51,589 nucleotides of DNA from Kiloniellaceae bacterium (GTDB lineage Bacteria > Pseudomonadota > Alphaproteobacteria > Kiloniellales > J153): positions 1 through 51,589 of the forward strand of contig JAJFGP010000020.1 in assembly GCA_021776055.1 (NCBI GenBank), in the 5' to 3' direction. A program made the translations under genes and the position numbers. Of the stretch, positions 8,557 through 18,420 are shown in pieces. Below the pieces are notes generated by a model. It did no database searches. It saw only the letters and a list, made by a program, of their open reading frames with translations, and had not been told where the DNA came from. The stretch's first letter is position 1. Every line of letters starts with the position of its first letter.

Positions 8557-9933
8557 ATGACCGATCTAGATACACTGTCGCGAGCCTCGGCGGCGGGTGT
8601 CGGTCGTCTTCTCGCCGGTGGCGCGTTGGATCCTGTCGAGGTCACGGAGTTTTTCCTCGGGCGGATTGATGAGGCGGCGAAACGGAACGTGTTTCTGTGC
8701 GTTACCGGAGAGCGTGCGAGGCGCGAGGCCGAGGCCAGCCGGGCGCGTTACCGGGAGGGTCGCGCTCTGGGTCCGTTGGACGGCGTGCCCGTCTCGTGGA
8801 AGGACCTGTTCGATGTCGCCGGCAGCCCGACGACGGCGGGGTCCGCATTGTTCCGGGACAGCACACCTGCCAAGCGGGACGCACCTGTTGTTGCCAATCT
8901 TGCCGCCGCCGGCATGGTCAGCCTGGGCAAGGTAAATCTCACGGAGTTCGCCTTTTCGGGATTGGGTCTCAACCCCCACTACGGAACACCGGCCAATCCT
9001 CACGACGCGACCGTCGCGCGTGCACCGGGGGGGTCAAGCTCAGGATCGGGAGTTTCGGTGGCCAGCGGGTTGTGCCCCTGTTCCATCGGCAGCGATACCG
9101 GAGGATCGGTTCGCGTTCCGGCTGCTTTCAATGGCCTGGTCGGCTACAAGACCTCGGAGCGGCGTATCGATAAGACCGGGGTCTTTCCCCTGTCCGATAC
9201 TCTCGACACGGTTGGACCGCTGGCGAAATCGGTCGAAGATGTTGTTCTTCTCGATATGGCGATGCGGGGCGAGGCGACGACGGATGTCCGGCGCGCCGAT
9301 CTGTCCGCGCTGGCCATCGTCGTTCCGGACAACGTGGTCCACGACGGTGTCGACGATGCGGTGGGGGCCAACTTTGAGACCGCAATCGAACATCTCTTGC
9401 AGGCGGGTGCGAAAGTAGTCTGGCGGCCTCTGCCGCTGCTCGACGAGGTGCAGGCTGTCACGGCGGCCCACGGGTCGATTACCGCCGCCGAGTCTTATTT
9501 TGTCCACAAGGACAGGGTCGATGGCCCGGATTGCGACAAGATCGACCGCCGTGTCGTGGCCCGGATCTTGGGCGGCAAGCGGATGTCCGCCGACGACCTA
9601 ACCGTCATCACGGGCGCTCGAAAACGGCTCATTCGTGACCTGGAAAGAGAACTCGACGGCGGGCTTCTGGCGATGCCGACGACGCCGTACACGGCGCCCG
9701 AGATCGCGCCGCTGGAAGCCGACGACGATCTTTTCCACAAGATTAATCTTGAGACCCTGCGAAACACCATGCTCGGCAATTTTCTCGCCACGTGCGGACT
9801 TGCTCTGCCATCGGGGCGGGATGCCAAGGGACTGCCCACCAGCATTCTTTTCTCTGCGCCTTGGGGGGCGGACGAGACGCTTCTGTCATATGGGCTTGCG
9901 ATTGAGTCGGCGCTTGCCGGCGCGTCGCCGTGA
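8557..9933 (+). CDS. amidase-signature hydrolase
   Basis: A 458-residue enzyme of the amidase-signature family (GatA, allophanate hydrolase, aliphatic and aryl amidases). The Ser-cisSer-Lys triad is visible: Lys in SWKDL near residue 87, the glycine/serine-rich GGSSSGSG near residue 156, and the nucleophile region GSDTGGSVR near residue 178. The ATG is preceded by AGAGGAG. It should hydrolyse a linear amide in the cytoplasm. In a cluster with ring-opening enzymes and a urea-carboxylase-like set it could act on a carboxylated or ring-opened product, as allophanate hydrolase does after urea carboxylase; this is inference. Confidence 0.92.
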   Translation: MTDLDTLSRASAAGVGRLLAGGALDPVEVTEFFLGRIDEAAKRNVFLCVTGERARREAEASRARYREGRALGPLDGVPVSWKDLFDVAGSPTTAGSALFRDSTPAKRDAPVVANLAAAGMVSLGKVNLTEFAFSGLGLNPHYGTPANPHDATVARAPGGSSSGSGVSVASGLCPCSIGSDTGGSVRVPAAFNGLVGYKTSERRIDKTGVFPLSDTLDTVGPLAKSVEDVVLLDMAMRGEATTDVRRADLSALAIVVPDNVVHDGVDDAVGANFETAIEHLLQAGAKVVWRPLPLLDEVQAVTAAHGSITAAESYFVHKDRVDGPDCDKIDRRVVARILGGKRMSADDLTVITGARKRLIRDLERELDGGLLAMPTTPYTAPEIAPLEADDDLFHKINLETLRNTMLGNFLATCGLALPSGRDAKGLPTSILFSAPWGADETLLSYGLAIESALAGASP

Positions 9934-9988
9934 TTTTTTGGATAACACCCGGCGTAACGGGTTACGAAAAAAGTAGAGGGAGCGGCAC

Positions 9989-12070
9989 GTGGCAAAGATC
10001 GGAGTAGACGTCGGCGGGACCTTTACCGACCTGATTCTCGAGACCGAGGTGGAAGGCGAGAGTCGGGTCTATGTCCACAAGGTGCCAAGCACACCGGAGG
10101 ATCAATCCAAGGGAGTGCTCAAGGGGATCAATGAGATTTGCCGGATGGGGAGCGTCGCCCCCCCGGACGTCAAGCTGGTCGTGCACGGAACGACCATCGC
10201 CACCAATATCACCCTCGAGCACACCGGTGCTGAAGTCGGCATGCTGACGACGCGGGGGTTTCGCGACATCCTGCACATCGCTCGCCACAAGCGGCCGCAT
10301 AATTTTTCCATGCAGTTCGATGTTCCCTGGCAGTCGAAACCGTTGGTAAAGCGTCGTAATCGGATTCCGATTTCCGAACGTCTTCTGCCGCCGTCGGGCA
10401 ACGTGGATACAGCACTTGCCGAAGACGAGGTTCGCGAGGCGGCGGCGTTGTTCCAGGCGCGCGGGATCGAGGCGGTCGTTATTGCCTTCTTGTTCTCCTT
10501 TCTTAACAACGCGCATGAGCGCCGCGCCAAGGAAATCATCCAGGAAACGCTGCCCGACGCCTACGTCTGCTGCTCGTCGGAAGTGGTCGATGTGATCCGT
10601 GAATACGAGCGGTTCTCGACGACGGCGATGAATGCTTATGTGGGGCCGAAAACGGCATACTACCTGCGCAATCTGGAGCGAAGCCTCAAACAAGAGGGGT
10701 TCGACACCCCGTTGCGCATCATGCAATCGAACGGCGGAATCGGCACCGTCGATACCTGTTCCGAGAAGGCCGTGACGATCCTGACATCGGGCCCCGCCGG
10801 CGGCGTAATCGGGGGCCGGTGGGCCGGTGCCCTTTCCGGGATCGATAATATTATCACGGTGGATATCGGTGGCACGTCGGCCGATATCAGCACCATTCCC
10901 GGCGGTGAGATCAAGATAAAGAACCCGCGTGACACCTATGTCGGCGACTATCCCGTCCTGGCGCCGATGATCGATCTGACGACGATCGGTGCCGGTGGCG
11001 GTTCAATCGCCTATATCGACGAAGGGGGTGCGTTCCGCGTGGGCCCACGTTCTGCCGGGGCTGATCCGGGGCCGGTATGTTACGCCAAGGGGGGAACCGA
11101 GCCGACGGTAACCGACGCCCAGGTCGTGCTCGGCCGGCTCGATGCCGACAAGCTTCTGGGTGGGGAGCTTGCGGCCGACCGGGATTTGGCGGGCAAGGCC
11201 ATCGAGGACAAGATCGCCAAGCCGTTGGGACTTTCGGTCGAGGAAGCGGCGCTCGGCATCATCAAGATCATCAACAACAACATGGCCCTGGCAATCCGCG
11301 TCAATTCGGTGGCGCGGGGGCTCGATCCCCGCAACTTTGCGCTGATGCCCTTTGGTGGGGCCGGACCGCTGCACGGCGTGGCGCTCGCCCGCGTCGTGTC
11401 CGCCAAAGAGGTGATCGTTCCGCCGGCCCCCGGTATCACGGCGGCGGTCGGTCTGCTGGTCACGGACATGCAATACGAGTTTACCCGCTCGGTGCTGACC
11501 GTCCTTAATGCGGCCGACCAAAAGGCGCTGGACAATATCAACGTCCAGGTCGAGAAGCTCGAACAATTGTGCCGCGAACGACTGCAGGCCGATGGCGTAT
11601 CGCCGGAGAAACACCGTTTTGTCAGGATTGCCGAGTGTCGCTATCAGGGACAGGGATTCGAGTTGCGGGCCGAAATGCCCAACGGACCCCTAACTCTGGA
11701 AAACAAGGATGTGGTGATGGAGAATTTCCATCAGCAACATCAGCAGGATTATGGCTATGCGTTCGAGGGGTCTCTGGTGGAGATCGTCACCCTGCGTGTT
11801 GTCGGCGTGGCCGAGGTGAAGAGCCTGGAATGGCCCAAGCTCGCGGCGACCGATAGCGCGGGTATCGAGGATGCCTATCTTTTCAGTCGGCCGACCACCT
11901 TCGATGATGGCCAGACGTTGGACGCCCCGCGCTACGCCCGCGGCAAGCTGCGGGCCGGCGACGAGGTAACGGGGCCGGCGATCATCATCCAGCACAATTC
12001 AACGACCCTTGTGCCGCCGGACTCCACGGCCCGTGTGCACGAATCCGGCAACCTACACATTTCAGTCTGA
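9989..12070 (+). CDS. hyuA: HyuA-type subunit of ATP-dependent hydantoinase/oxoprolinase/carboxylase (copy 1)
   Basis: A 693-residue protein with an ASKHA ATPase fold. The N-terminal phosphate loop DVGGTFTDL (residues 7-15), HGTT (about 68-71), the second phosphate motif DIGGTSAD (near residue 292) and the FGGAGPLH segment are all present. In this family (5-oxoprolinase, N-methylhydantoinase, caprolactamase, acetophenone carboxylase) this subunit phosphorylates or activates the substrate with ATP and works with HyuB. The start is GTG at 9989 with AGAGGGAG upstream. HyuB follows 23 bases later. The real substrate cannot be told from the sequence. Confidence 0.93.
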   Translation: MAKIGVDVGGTFTDLILETEVEGESRVYVHKVPSTPEDQSKGVLKGINEICRMGSVAPPDVKLVVHGTTIATNITLEHTGAEVGMLTTRGFRDILHIARHKRPHNFSMQFDVPWQSKPLVKRRNRIPISERLLPPSGNVDTALAEDEVREAAALFQARGIEAVVIAFLFSFLNNAHERRAKEIIQETLPDAYVCCSSEVVDVIREYERFSTTAMNAYVGPKTAYYLRNLERSLKQEGFDTPLRIMQSNGGIGTVDTCSEKAVTILTSGPAGGVIGGRWAGALSGIDNIITVDIGGTSADISTIPGGEIKIKNPRDTYVGDYPVLAPMIDLTTIGAGGGSIAYIDEGGAFRVGPRSAGADPGPVCYAKGGTEPTVTDAQVVLGRLDADKLLGGELAADRDLAGKAIEDKIAKPLGLSVEEAALGIIKIINNNMALAIRVNSVARGLDPRNFALMPFGGAGPLHGVALARVVSAKEVIVPPAPGITAAVGLLVTDMQYEFTRSVLTVLNAADQKALDNINVQVEKLEQLCRERLQADGVSPEKHRFVRIAECRYQGQGFELRAEMPNGPLTLENKDVVMENFHQQHQQDYGYAFEGSLVEIVTLRVVGVAEVKSLEWPKLAATDSAGIEDAYLFSRPTTFDDGQTLDAPRYARGKLRAGDEVTGPAIIIQHNSTTLVPPDSTARVHESGNLHISV

Positions 12071-12093
12071 TCGCAGGCCAGGGAGACATAGTG

Positions 12094-13863
12094 ATGAGCA
12101 TCAAGGAAGTCGATCCGATCACCCTGCAAGTGATTGGCGGGGCGTTCGACACCATCGCGCAGGAGATGGGACACGTGCTCTATCGCATGTCGTTCTCATC
12201 CATCATCCGGGAGTCCCAGGACCTCGGCGCGGGGCTGTTCGATGCCAACTTCAACACCCTGTGCGAGTCGGATTCGACACCGCTGCACATCGGCTCCATT
12301 CCCGGCTATCTGCGCGGCATTCAGGAATCCCTGCAGGGCGGGGAGTGGAACGAAGGCGACATCGTCATTCACAATCATCCCTATTACGGGGCAAGCCATT
12401 CCCCGGATATCGCCGTTGTCATACCGATCTTTTGGAAGGGCGAGTTAGTCGGCTTCTCGGCCAACACCGCCCATCATGTCGACATCGGTTCGGCAACGCC
12501 GGGCCTGATCATCGACATTCCCGACGTCTTCGCCGAAGGCATGCTGTTTGCCGGGATTAAGCTCTATGAGAAGGGCAAACGGAACGAAGCGATCTGGCAG
12601 TTCCTTGGCTACAACAGCCGCATGCCGAAGCAATTACAGGACGATATCGAAGCGCAGATCGCCTCGACCAAGCTTGGCGCCCGACGATTCATTGAACTGA
12701 TCGAAAGCTACGGCAAGGACACGGTTATGGCCGCATCGAACCAGTTGATGGATTACTCGGAACGCATCCTACGCAGCAGGATCGCGGAAATTCCCGATGG
12801 CGAATACTACGCCGAGGGTTTTCTGGACGACGATGGGCGCAATCGCGATAAGCGTTTGCCCATCAAAGTTTGTGTCCGCATCAAGGGTGATTCGGTTGAG
12901 GTCGATTTGACCGGGTCGGCCGACCAGGTTCCCACCGGTTTTAACGTCCCCTTCGAGGGGTCCACCAAGGTCGCCTGCTACTTCGCTTTCCGAGCGCTGC
13001 TCCTGGACACGGCAACATCGGACGAATACGTCCCGCAGAACGAGGGTTCTTTCCGGCCGATCAATGTGATTGCGCCCAAGGGATCAATCTTCAATCCCAA
13101 ATTTCCCGCGGCGGCCGAGGCGCGGTTCACCCAGTGTAACCGCGTCATTGATCTTATCGTGAAGGCGCTGTCGCCGGTACTGCCGGAGCGGGTCACCGCG
13201 GGCAATTCGGCGAGTCTCTCGTTTGTCGCCTATTCGGGCATTCGTCCGAGTGGCGATTACTGGGTGTTCCTCGAGGTGAACGAGGGGGCCTACGGCGGCA
13301 GGCTGCGCTCCGATGGCCCCGATTCCATCGACAATTTGATGTGCAATACCCGCAACAATCCCATCGAGGATCTCGGCATGCATCTGCCGATGATCTGCGA
13401 CCGCTACGAACTGCGCGATGACGTCATGCCGGGTGCCGGCAAATATCGCGGCGGGATCGGCGTGGTCAAGGCCCAGCGGCTCCTCACGGACGGGTCGATC
13501 ACTCATGAGAACGAGCGCCATCTCGATACGCCGTGGGGCGCCTTCGGCGGCAAGCCGGGCGCCGTCGGAAAGGTCGAGGTCTACAACACCCTGGAAGATC
13601 GGGGCGTGAAACAGCTGCCGGCCAAGTTCTCGGGGGTGCAGGTGAAGGCCGGCGACGTGATGGCGTTCTATGCACCCTGCGGCGGCGGCTTCGGGAATCC
13701 GCTCGAACGTTCGCCCGAACAGCTGCGCGAGGATGTGCTGGACGGTTTCTGTACGCGCGAGCACGCCCGGCAGGCCTACGGGGTTGTCCTGACGGACGAC
13801 GAGGAGATCGATGACATGGCAACCGCCGACCTGCGTGAAAAAATGCGGCAGAAAGTGGCCTGA
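12094..13863 (+). CDS. hyuB: HyuB-type subunit (copy 1)
   Basis: A 589-residue partner of the preceding HyuA. Typical HyuB features are the N-terminal DPITLQVI, the metal-site region with IHNHPYYGASH and TAHHVDIG near residues 90-130, and the C-terminal glycine-rich GGGFGNP. I prefer the ATG at 12094 over the adjacent GTG at 12091 because GGGAG then has an 8-base spacing. The family needs both subunits for ATP-dependent ring opening or carboxylation. The OYE gene follows 22 bases after the stop, so the reductase is probably co-translated. Confidence 0.93.
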   Translation: MSIKEVDPITLQVIGGAFDTIAQEMGHVLYRMSFSSIIRESQDLGAGLFDANFNTLCESDSTPLHIGSIPGYLRGIQESLQGGEWNEGDIVIHNHPYYGASHSPDIAVVIPIFWKGELVGFSANTAHHVDIGSATPGLIIDIPDVFAEGMLFAGIKLYEKGKRNEAIWQFLGYNSRMPKQLQDDIEAQIASTKLGARRFIELIESYGKDTVMAASNQLMDYSERILRSRIAEIPDGEYYAEGFLDDDGRNRDKRLPIKVCVRIKGDSVEVDLTGSADQVPTGFNVPFEGSTKVACYFAFRALLLDTATSDEYVPQNEGSFRPINVIAPKGSIFNPKFPAAAEARFTQCNRVIDLIVKALSPVLPERVTAGNSASLSFVAYSGIRPSGDYWVFLEVNEGAYGGRLRSDGPDSIDNLMCNTRNNPIEDLGMHLPMICDRYELRDDVMPGAGKYRGGIGVVKAQRLLTDGSITHENERHLDTPWGAFGGKPGAVGKVEVYNTLEDRGVKQLPAKFSGVQVKAGDVMAFYAPCGGGFGNPLERSPEQLREDVLDGFCTREHARQAYGVVLTDDEEIDDMATADLREKMRQKVA

Positions 13864-13885
13864 AGGCCAAAAAGGGAGCGTCACA

Positions 13886-15073
13886 TTGGCAGAGTTTTTC
13901 CCAACGCTTTTCTCCGAGGCCCGGCTTGGCAAGCTGACGTTGCGCAATCGTATCGTCATGGCGCCCCTAACCCGGCAGATGGCCGAGCCGGACGGAACGC
14001 CGACAGAGGAGATGGTTGCGTACTATGCCCGGCGGGCCCGTGGCGGGGTCGGGTTGGTCATCACCGAGGGCACGTATCAGAACGATGAGTTGGGCTGTAA
14101 AGGATATCTCGACCAGCCCGGCATCGCGAACGCGAAGCATGTTGAGGCATGGCGGAAGGTCGCAGATGCCGTCCACGAGCAGGGCGCAGCCTGCATTCTC
14201 CAGCTCATGCACGGCGGCCGGGTGGTCGACCCACGCTGCCTAAAACCCGGAGAGTCACCGGTAAGCGCTAGCGATACCCACAGCGCGGGCTGGGTGCTTT
14301 ATACGGACACCGACGACGAGAAGAATATCCGTGGCATCGAAGGGGACTGGCCTAAAGTTACCTTCCCGCCTGCAAGAGCGCTGTCTCACGAGGAAATCGG
14401 GCGCGTCGCCGACGGATTTGCCGAGGGCGCCGTACGCGCTGTCGAGGCCGGATTCGACGGTGTCGAGATCCACGGCGCCAACGGATATCTGCTCTGCCAG
14501 TTCATTCACCCGTCGACCAATCTGCGCGACGACGAATACGGTGGTTCGGCGGAAAACCGCGTGCGCTTTGTCAAGCTGGTCTGTCGCAAGGTGCGTGAGG
14601 CTATCGGCCCCGACAAGATCATCACGCTTCGGTTGTCCCAGAATGGCGTCGACGATTTTGCCGGAAGGTGGCCGGAGGGTATCGAGGACGCCAAGCAGAT
14701 CGGCGCGGCCCTAGCGGATGCGCCGATCGATGCGCTGCACTGGGCGAGTTTCGATTACACCGATAATCAAGACCCGAGCAGCGACGTTCCGATGCCCGAG
14801 GCTCTGCGTAACACCAGCGGGCTGGCCATGATCGTCAATGGCGGTATCGAAGACGGCGGCAAGGCGGAAAAGGCTCTAACCCGTGGCGCCGCCGATTTCG
14901 TCGCTATCGGCCGGCCGCTGTTTGCTCAGCCGGACTGGCCTTACATCGTTCGTTCGGGCCAACCGTACCCGTGGGCCGAGTTTGATCGGAAATACGTGGT
15001 GCAACCGCCCCTCGACTGGCGCTGGGCGTACCCGGTGCCGCCGAAGGTTTCGGATTGGCCGACGAAATGGTGA
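13886..15073 (+). CDS. NADH:flavin oxidoreductase, old yellow enzyme family
   Basis: A 395-residue TIM-barrel flavoenzyme that uses FMN and NAD(P)H to reduce activated C=C bonds. The motif HGANGYL with the substrate-binding His/Asn pair, followed by FIHPSTNLR and YGGSAENR, is diagnostic, as is the N-terminal NRIVMAPLTR. I chose TTG at 13886, with AAAAGGGAG seven bases upstream; an in-frame ATG at 13811 lies inside hyuB and adds a non-conserved head. In this cluster it could reduce an unsaturated ring or side chain before hydrolysis. That role is inferred. Confidence 0.9.
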   Translation: MAEFFPTLFSEARLGKLTLRNRIVMAPLTRQMAEPDGTPTEEMVAYYARRARGGVGLVITEGTYQNDELGCKGYLDQPGIANAKHVEAWRKVADAVHEQGAACILQLMHGGRVVDPRCLKPGESPVSASDTHSAGWVLYTDTDDEKNIRGIEGDWPKVTFPPARALSHEEIGRVADGFAEGAVRAVEAGFDGVEIHGANGYLLCQFIHPSTNLRDDEYGGSAENRVRFVKLVCRKVREAIGPDKIITLRLSQNGVDDFAGRWPEGIEDAKQIGAALADAPIDALHWASFDYTDNQDPSSDVPMPEALRNTSGLAMIVNGGIEDGGKAEKALTRGAADFVAIGRPLFAQPDWPYIVRSGQPYPWAEFDRKYVVQPPLDWRWAYPVPPKVSDWPTKW

Positions 15074-15113
15074 GAAGCACGCCGGCAAACGTTTTTTGAG
15101 AGCAGGAAAACTG

Positions 15114-15845
15114 ATGGCATTGGATATCAACTGCGACATGGGCGAGAGCTTCGGGCTCTACAAGATGGGCGACGACGAAGGCATCATGCCCTACATCACG
15201 GTGGCCAACGTCGCCTGTGGATTTCATGCCTCCGATCCTGTGGTGATGCAGCAAACCGTGCGCTTGGCCAAGGCCCATGGCGTACGCGTGGGGGCGCACC
15301 CCTCGCTGCCGGACTTGCAGGGCTTTGGCCGCCGCGAGATGAAGATGCGCCCCGACGAGCTGACAGCCTGCATTATCTATCAGGTCGGCGCGCTGAAGGC
15401 GTTTCTCGATGCCGAGGGCCTGGCGCTCAACCACATCAAGCCGCACGGTTCGCTTTATGGCATGGCGGCCCGCGACAAGGAGGTGGCGGGCGCTGTAGCG
15501 GATGCCGCCCTGATATTCGGCGTGCCGGTGTTCGGGATGGCGGGCACGGCTCACGAGGAAGTCTATAGCGAGCGCGGGCTCGCGTTCATACCCGAATTCT
15601 ATGCCGATCTCGGCTACGCCAAGAATGGCGGCCTGATCATTACGCGCGAACATGACGCGGTGGAGCCCGCGGAATCCGCCGCCAGGTGCGTGCGGGCTCT
15701 GACGGATGGTTTGGTTGCGAGTGTCGAGGGACCCGACGTCCCGGTGCGGGCCGAGACAGTCTGTATTCACTCCGATACCCCCAATGCCGTCGACGTTGCA
15801 AAGGCTGTCCGTGAAGCTCTACGTCCGTTTATTGAAGCCGCGTAG
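15114..15845 (+). CDS. pxpA: 5-oxoprolinase subunit PxpA (LamB/YcsF family)
   Basis: A 243-residue protein starting at MALDINCDMGES, the hallmark PxpA start; ACGFHASDP, GAHPSLPD and IKPHGSLY are the other conserved blocks with metal-binding Asp/His. In characterised systems PxpA acts with PxpB and PxpC to open 5-oxoproline to glutamate using ATP. Upstream in-frame ATG codons lie within the OYE gene and can be discarded. Here pxpA is separated from pxpBC by a biotinyl protein and a biotin carboxylase, an arrangement that recurs in bacteria but whose biochemical meaning is not settled. Confidence 0.93.
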   Translation: MALDINCDMGESFGLYKMGDDEGIMPYITVANVACGFHASDPVVMQQTVRLAKAHGVRVGAHPSLPDLQGFGRREMKMRPDELTACIIYQVGALKAFLDAEGLALNHIKPHGSLYGMAARDKEVAGAVADAALIFGVPVFGMAGTAHEEVYSERGLAFIPEFYADLGYAKNGGLIITREHDAVEPAESAARCVRALTDGLVASVEGPDVPVRAETVCIHSDTPNAVDVAKAVREALRPFIEAA

Positions 15846-15896
15846 CGGCCCGGCTTCGTAAGAACTATTGGGAATAGTCGAAATAGGGGCATGGCA

Positions 15897-16133
15897 ATGA
15901 AACAAATTCTCTCTCCGCTGCCGGGTACGTTTTATCGCAAACCGGCACCCGACCAGCCGGTTTACAAGTCGGAGGGCGATAGCGTCGCGCCGGGAGACGT
16001 CATTGGCCTCGTGGAAGTGATGAAATCTTTTCATGAGGTGAAGTCGGAGACCGAAGGCAAGGTGAAGGCTTTTCTGGTTGAGAACGAGGGTCCGGTAACG
16101 GCCGGACAGCCGCTGGTCGATCTCGAAGACTGA
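15897..16133 (+). CDS. accB: stand-alone biotinyl (biotin carboxyl carrier) protein
   Basis: A 78-residue protein that is almost only a biotinyl domain. The lysine to be biotinylated lies in VEVMKSF. AccB proteins are about 150 residues with a long N-terminal half; that half is absent here, so this is a minimal carrier dedicated to the adjacent carboxylase, not the usual fatty-acid AccB. ATG codons occur at 15891 and 15897; the AGGGG just upstream is better spaced for the second. It is followed by the biotin carboxylase gene 27 bases later. Confidence 0.9.
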   Translation: MKQILSPLPGTFYRKPAPDQPVYKSEGDSVAPGDVIGLVEVMKSFHEVKSETEGKVKAFLVENEGPVTAGQPLVDLED

Positions 16134-16160
16134 CGTAGGCAAGGGCTGGGTTTTACGAGA

Positions 16161-17525
16161 ATGGGCATACGCACTCTTTTGATCGCCAACCGCGGGGAAA
16201 TTGCCGTCCGGATCATCCGGGCTGCGCGCGAACTGGGCATCCGCACCGTCCAGGTCCACAGCGATGCCGATACCGATTCCCTGGCGGTGCACATGGCGGA
16301 CGAAGCGGTGAACATCGGCCCGGCGCAGGCGGCGAAATCATATCTCAATGCCACGGCTATTCTTGAGGCCGCCGCCAAGACCGGCGCTGATGCCGTTCAT
16401 CCCGGCTACGGCTTTTTCGCGGAGAATGCGGCTTTCGCGGATGCGGTCGCTAAGGCGGACCTGATCTTTGTTGGTCCGGATGGCGATACGATTCGCTTGA
16501 TGGGCGATAAGGCCGCGGCGCGTGCGGCCGCGGCAGCGGCCGGTGTCCCCACGGTGCCCGGCAGTGATGGGCGGCTCGACGATCTTGTGGCCGCGCGGCG
16601 TCTGGTCGAGGAGATCGGCTTCCCGGTCATGATCAAAGCCGCGGCCGGCGGTGGCGGTCGGGGAATTCGGGTCGTTGCTGACATAGCGGAGTTCGACCGG
16701 ATGGCGCCTCAGGCCCAGGCAGAGGCAAAAGCGGCGTTCGGAGACGGCGGAATCTATATCGAAAAGTTTGTCGAGAAAGCGCGCCATATCGAGGTGCAGG
16801 TATTGGGCGACGGGAAGGACGTCATCCATTGTTACGAGCGCGAATGTTCGCTTCAGCGGCGGCGTCAGAAGGTCTGGGAAGAAGCGCCCTCCGCGACGCT
16901 ACCACAGAACGTCCGGGAAAAATTGTGTGCGGCTGCGGTGAAACTTGCCTCGGCGGTTAACTACCGCGGCGCCGGTACGATTGAATTTCTGTATGACGAC
17001 GAAACCGGCGATTTCAGTTTCATCGAGATGAACACCCGGATCCAGGTCGAGCATCCGGTGACCGAGATGATCACCGGGATCGATCTGGTGCGTGAGATGA
17101 TTCGGGTTGCGGCGGGAGAGCCGCTTCGTTTGAGCCAGGACGAGGTGCGCCTGCAAGGTCATGCGATCGAGGTCAGAATCAATGCCGAGGACCCGTCGAA
17201 AGACTTCATGCCGTTCCCCGGCGTGGTCGAAACGCTCACCGTTCCGGGCGGGCCGGGCGTTCGCTTCGACAGTATGCTTTACAGTGGTTATGCCATCCCC
17301 CCGTTCTACGACTCGCTGCTCGCCAAGCTGATCGTCCACGACGAAACGCGGGAGGCCGCGATTGAACGCCTGCGCCGCGCCCTCATGGAATTTGACGTAG
17401 GCGACCTCAAAACGACGAAGCCCCTATTCACAGCACTAGTGCGCGATGAAAACGTGCGGACGGGGGCGTTTCATACGCGCTGGCTTGAGCAATGGTTGGA
17501 TACGAATACAAGCCGGTTGGCATGA
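16161..17525 (+). CDS. accC: biotin carboxylase subunit
   Basis: A 454-residue ATP-grasp enzyme that carboxylates biotin with bicarbonate and ATP. NRGEIAVRI at the N-terminus, the GGGGRGI lid loop, FIEMNTRIQVEHPVTE and the C-terminal domain give a full-length biotin carboxylase. In the nucleotide-site segment the usual QRRHQK is QRRRQK: the position of E. coli His236 is Arg. Urea carboxylases also vary at this position, which fits a specialised paralogue. Flanked by the lone biotinyl protein and PxpB/PxpC, it would supply carboxybiotin to them, by analogy with urea carboxylase. Confidence 0.92.
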   Translation: MGIRTLLIANRGEIAVRIIRAARELGIRTVQVHSDADTDSLAVHMADEAVNIGPAQAAKSYLNATAILEAAAKTGADAVHPGYGFFAENAAFADAVAKADLIFVGPDGDTIRLMGDKAAARAAAAAAGVPTVPGSDGRLDDLVAARRLVEEIGFPVMIKAAAGGGGRGIRVVADIAEFDRMAPQAQAEAKAAFGDGGIYIEKFVEKARHIEVQVLGDGKDVIHCYERECSLQRRRQKVWEEAPSATLPQNVREKLCAAAVKLASAVNYRGAGTIEFLYDDETGDFSFIEMNTRIQVEHPVTEMITGIDLVREMIRVAAGEPLRLSQDEVRLQGHAIEVRINAEDPSKDFMPFPGVVETLTVPGGPGVRFDSMLYSGYAIPPFYDSLLAKLIVHDETREAAIERLRRALMEFDVGDLKTTKPLFTALVRDENVRTGAFHTRWLEQWLDTNTSRLA

Positions 17526-17544
17526 CAGGGAGAATGGTTGAGCG

Positions 17545-18420
17545 ATGAAAACCAGATACAGCTTCGGAGGAGACGAGCACATTTTCGTCGTGATGGACGA
17601 AGAGATGTCGCTCGATGCGTTTTTCAAAAGCCTTTCCATGACCAATGCTGTCCGTGCGGCGCAGATCGATGGTGTCACCGAGATATGCCCGTCCAACGCC
17701 AGTTTCCAGGTCAAGTTCGATCCGGACAAGATCGCGCCGGACGACATGCTGGCGGAGCTGAAGACTCTGGAAACCGCGGCGGAGAGCGCAGAGAGGCGCA
17801 TGAACACGCGGATCATCGAGGTTCCCGTGTTCTATCAAGATCCTTGGACGCACGAGACACTGATGCGGTTCCGCGAGCGGCATCAGGATCCGAACGGTAC
17901 GGATCTGGACTATGCGGCGCGCATCAACGGCTTCGATAGTGCCGCGGAGTTTATCACCGCGCACCATTCGTCGCCGTGGTTCGTGTCGATGGTCGGTTTC
18001 GTCGCCGGGTTGCCTTTCCTCTATCAGTTGGTGGAGCGCGCGCGCCAACTCGAGGTACCGAAGTACCTGCGGCCACGCACCGATACACCAAAGCAGACCG
18101 TTGGGTATGGCGGCTGCTTTTCCTGCGTCTATTCGGTGCGCGGTGCCGGTGGCTACCAGATGTTCGGCATTACGCCGATGACCATTTACGACCCCACGCA
18201 GACGACCTCGTACCTGCGGGACTTCCTGGTGTTCTTTAATCCAGGCGACATCGTCAAGTGGAAGCCGATTGACCGGGAAGAATACGACTCGATTCTGGCT
18301 GACGTTGAATCGAACCGCTACGAGCCGTTGGTCAAGGAGGTGGAGTTTGATCTAACCGCCTTCAATGCGGACATCGATGGCTACAACGCAAAGCTGATGG
18401 AGGCTCTCCATGGCGTTTAA
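17545..18420 (+). CDS. pxpB: 5-oxoprolinase subunit PxpB (KipI, AHS1 domain)
   Basis: A 291-residue protein of the KipI/allophanate-hydrolase-subunit-1 family. The conserved blocks are CPSNASFQVKFD near residue 50, the VPVFY strand near 92, GFVAGLPFL near 150 and the GYGGCFSCVY segment, which occupies the place of the usual GS.AI.. motif. The same domain forms half of the carboxyltransferase part of urea carboxylase. It is longer than many PxpB proteins (about 220-240 residues), with an extended C-terminus after residue 235. Its 3' end overlaps pxpC by 11 bases. Confidence 0.9.
   Translation: MKTRYSFGGDEHIFVVMDEEMSLDAFFKSLSMTNAVRAAQIDGVTEICPSNASFQVKFDPDKIAPDDMLAELKTLETAAESAERRMNTRIIEVPVFYQDPWTHETLMRFRERHQDPNGTDLDYAARINGFDSAAEFITAHHSSPWFVSMVGFVAGLPFLYQLVERARQLEVPKYLRPRTDTPKQTVGYGGCFSCVYSVRGAGGYQMFGITPMTIYDPTQTTSYLRDFLVFFNPGDIVKWKPIDREEYDSILADVESNRYEPLVKEVEFDLTAFNADIDGYNAKLMEALHGV

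Noticed and set aside
13084-13959. Antisense open frame of 291 codons over hyuB
   Set aside because: Shadow of a high-GC gene; no motif, no ribosome site.
14904-15770. Antisense open frame of 288 codons over pxpA
   Set aside because: Complete overlap with a clearly conserved gene and no recognisable domain.
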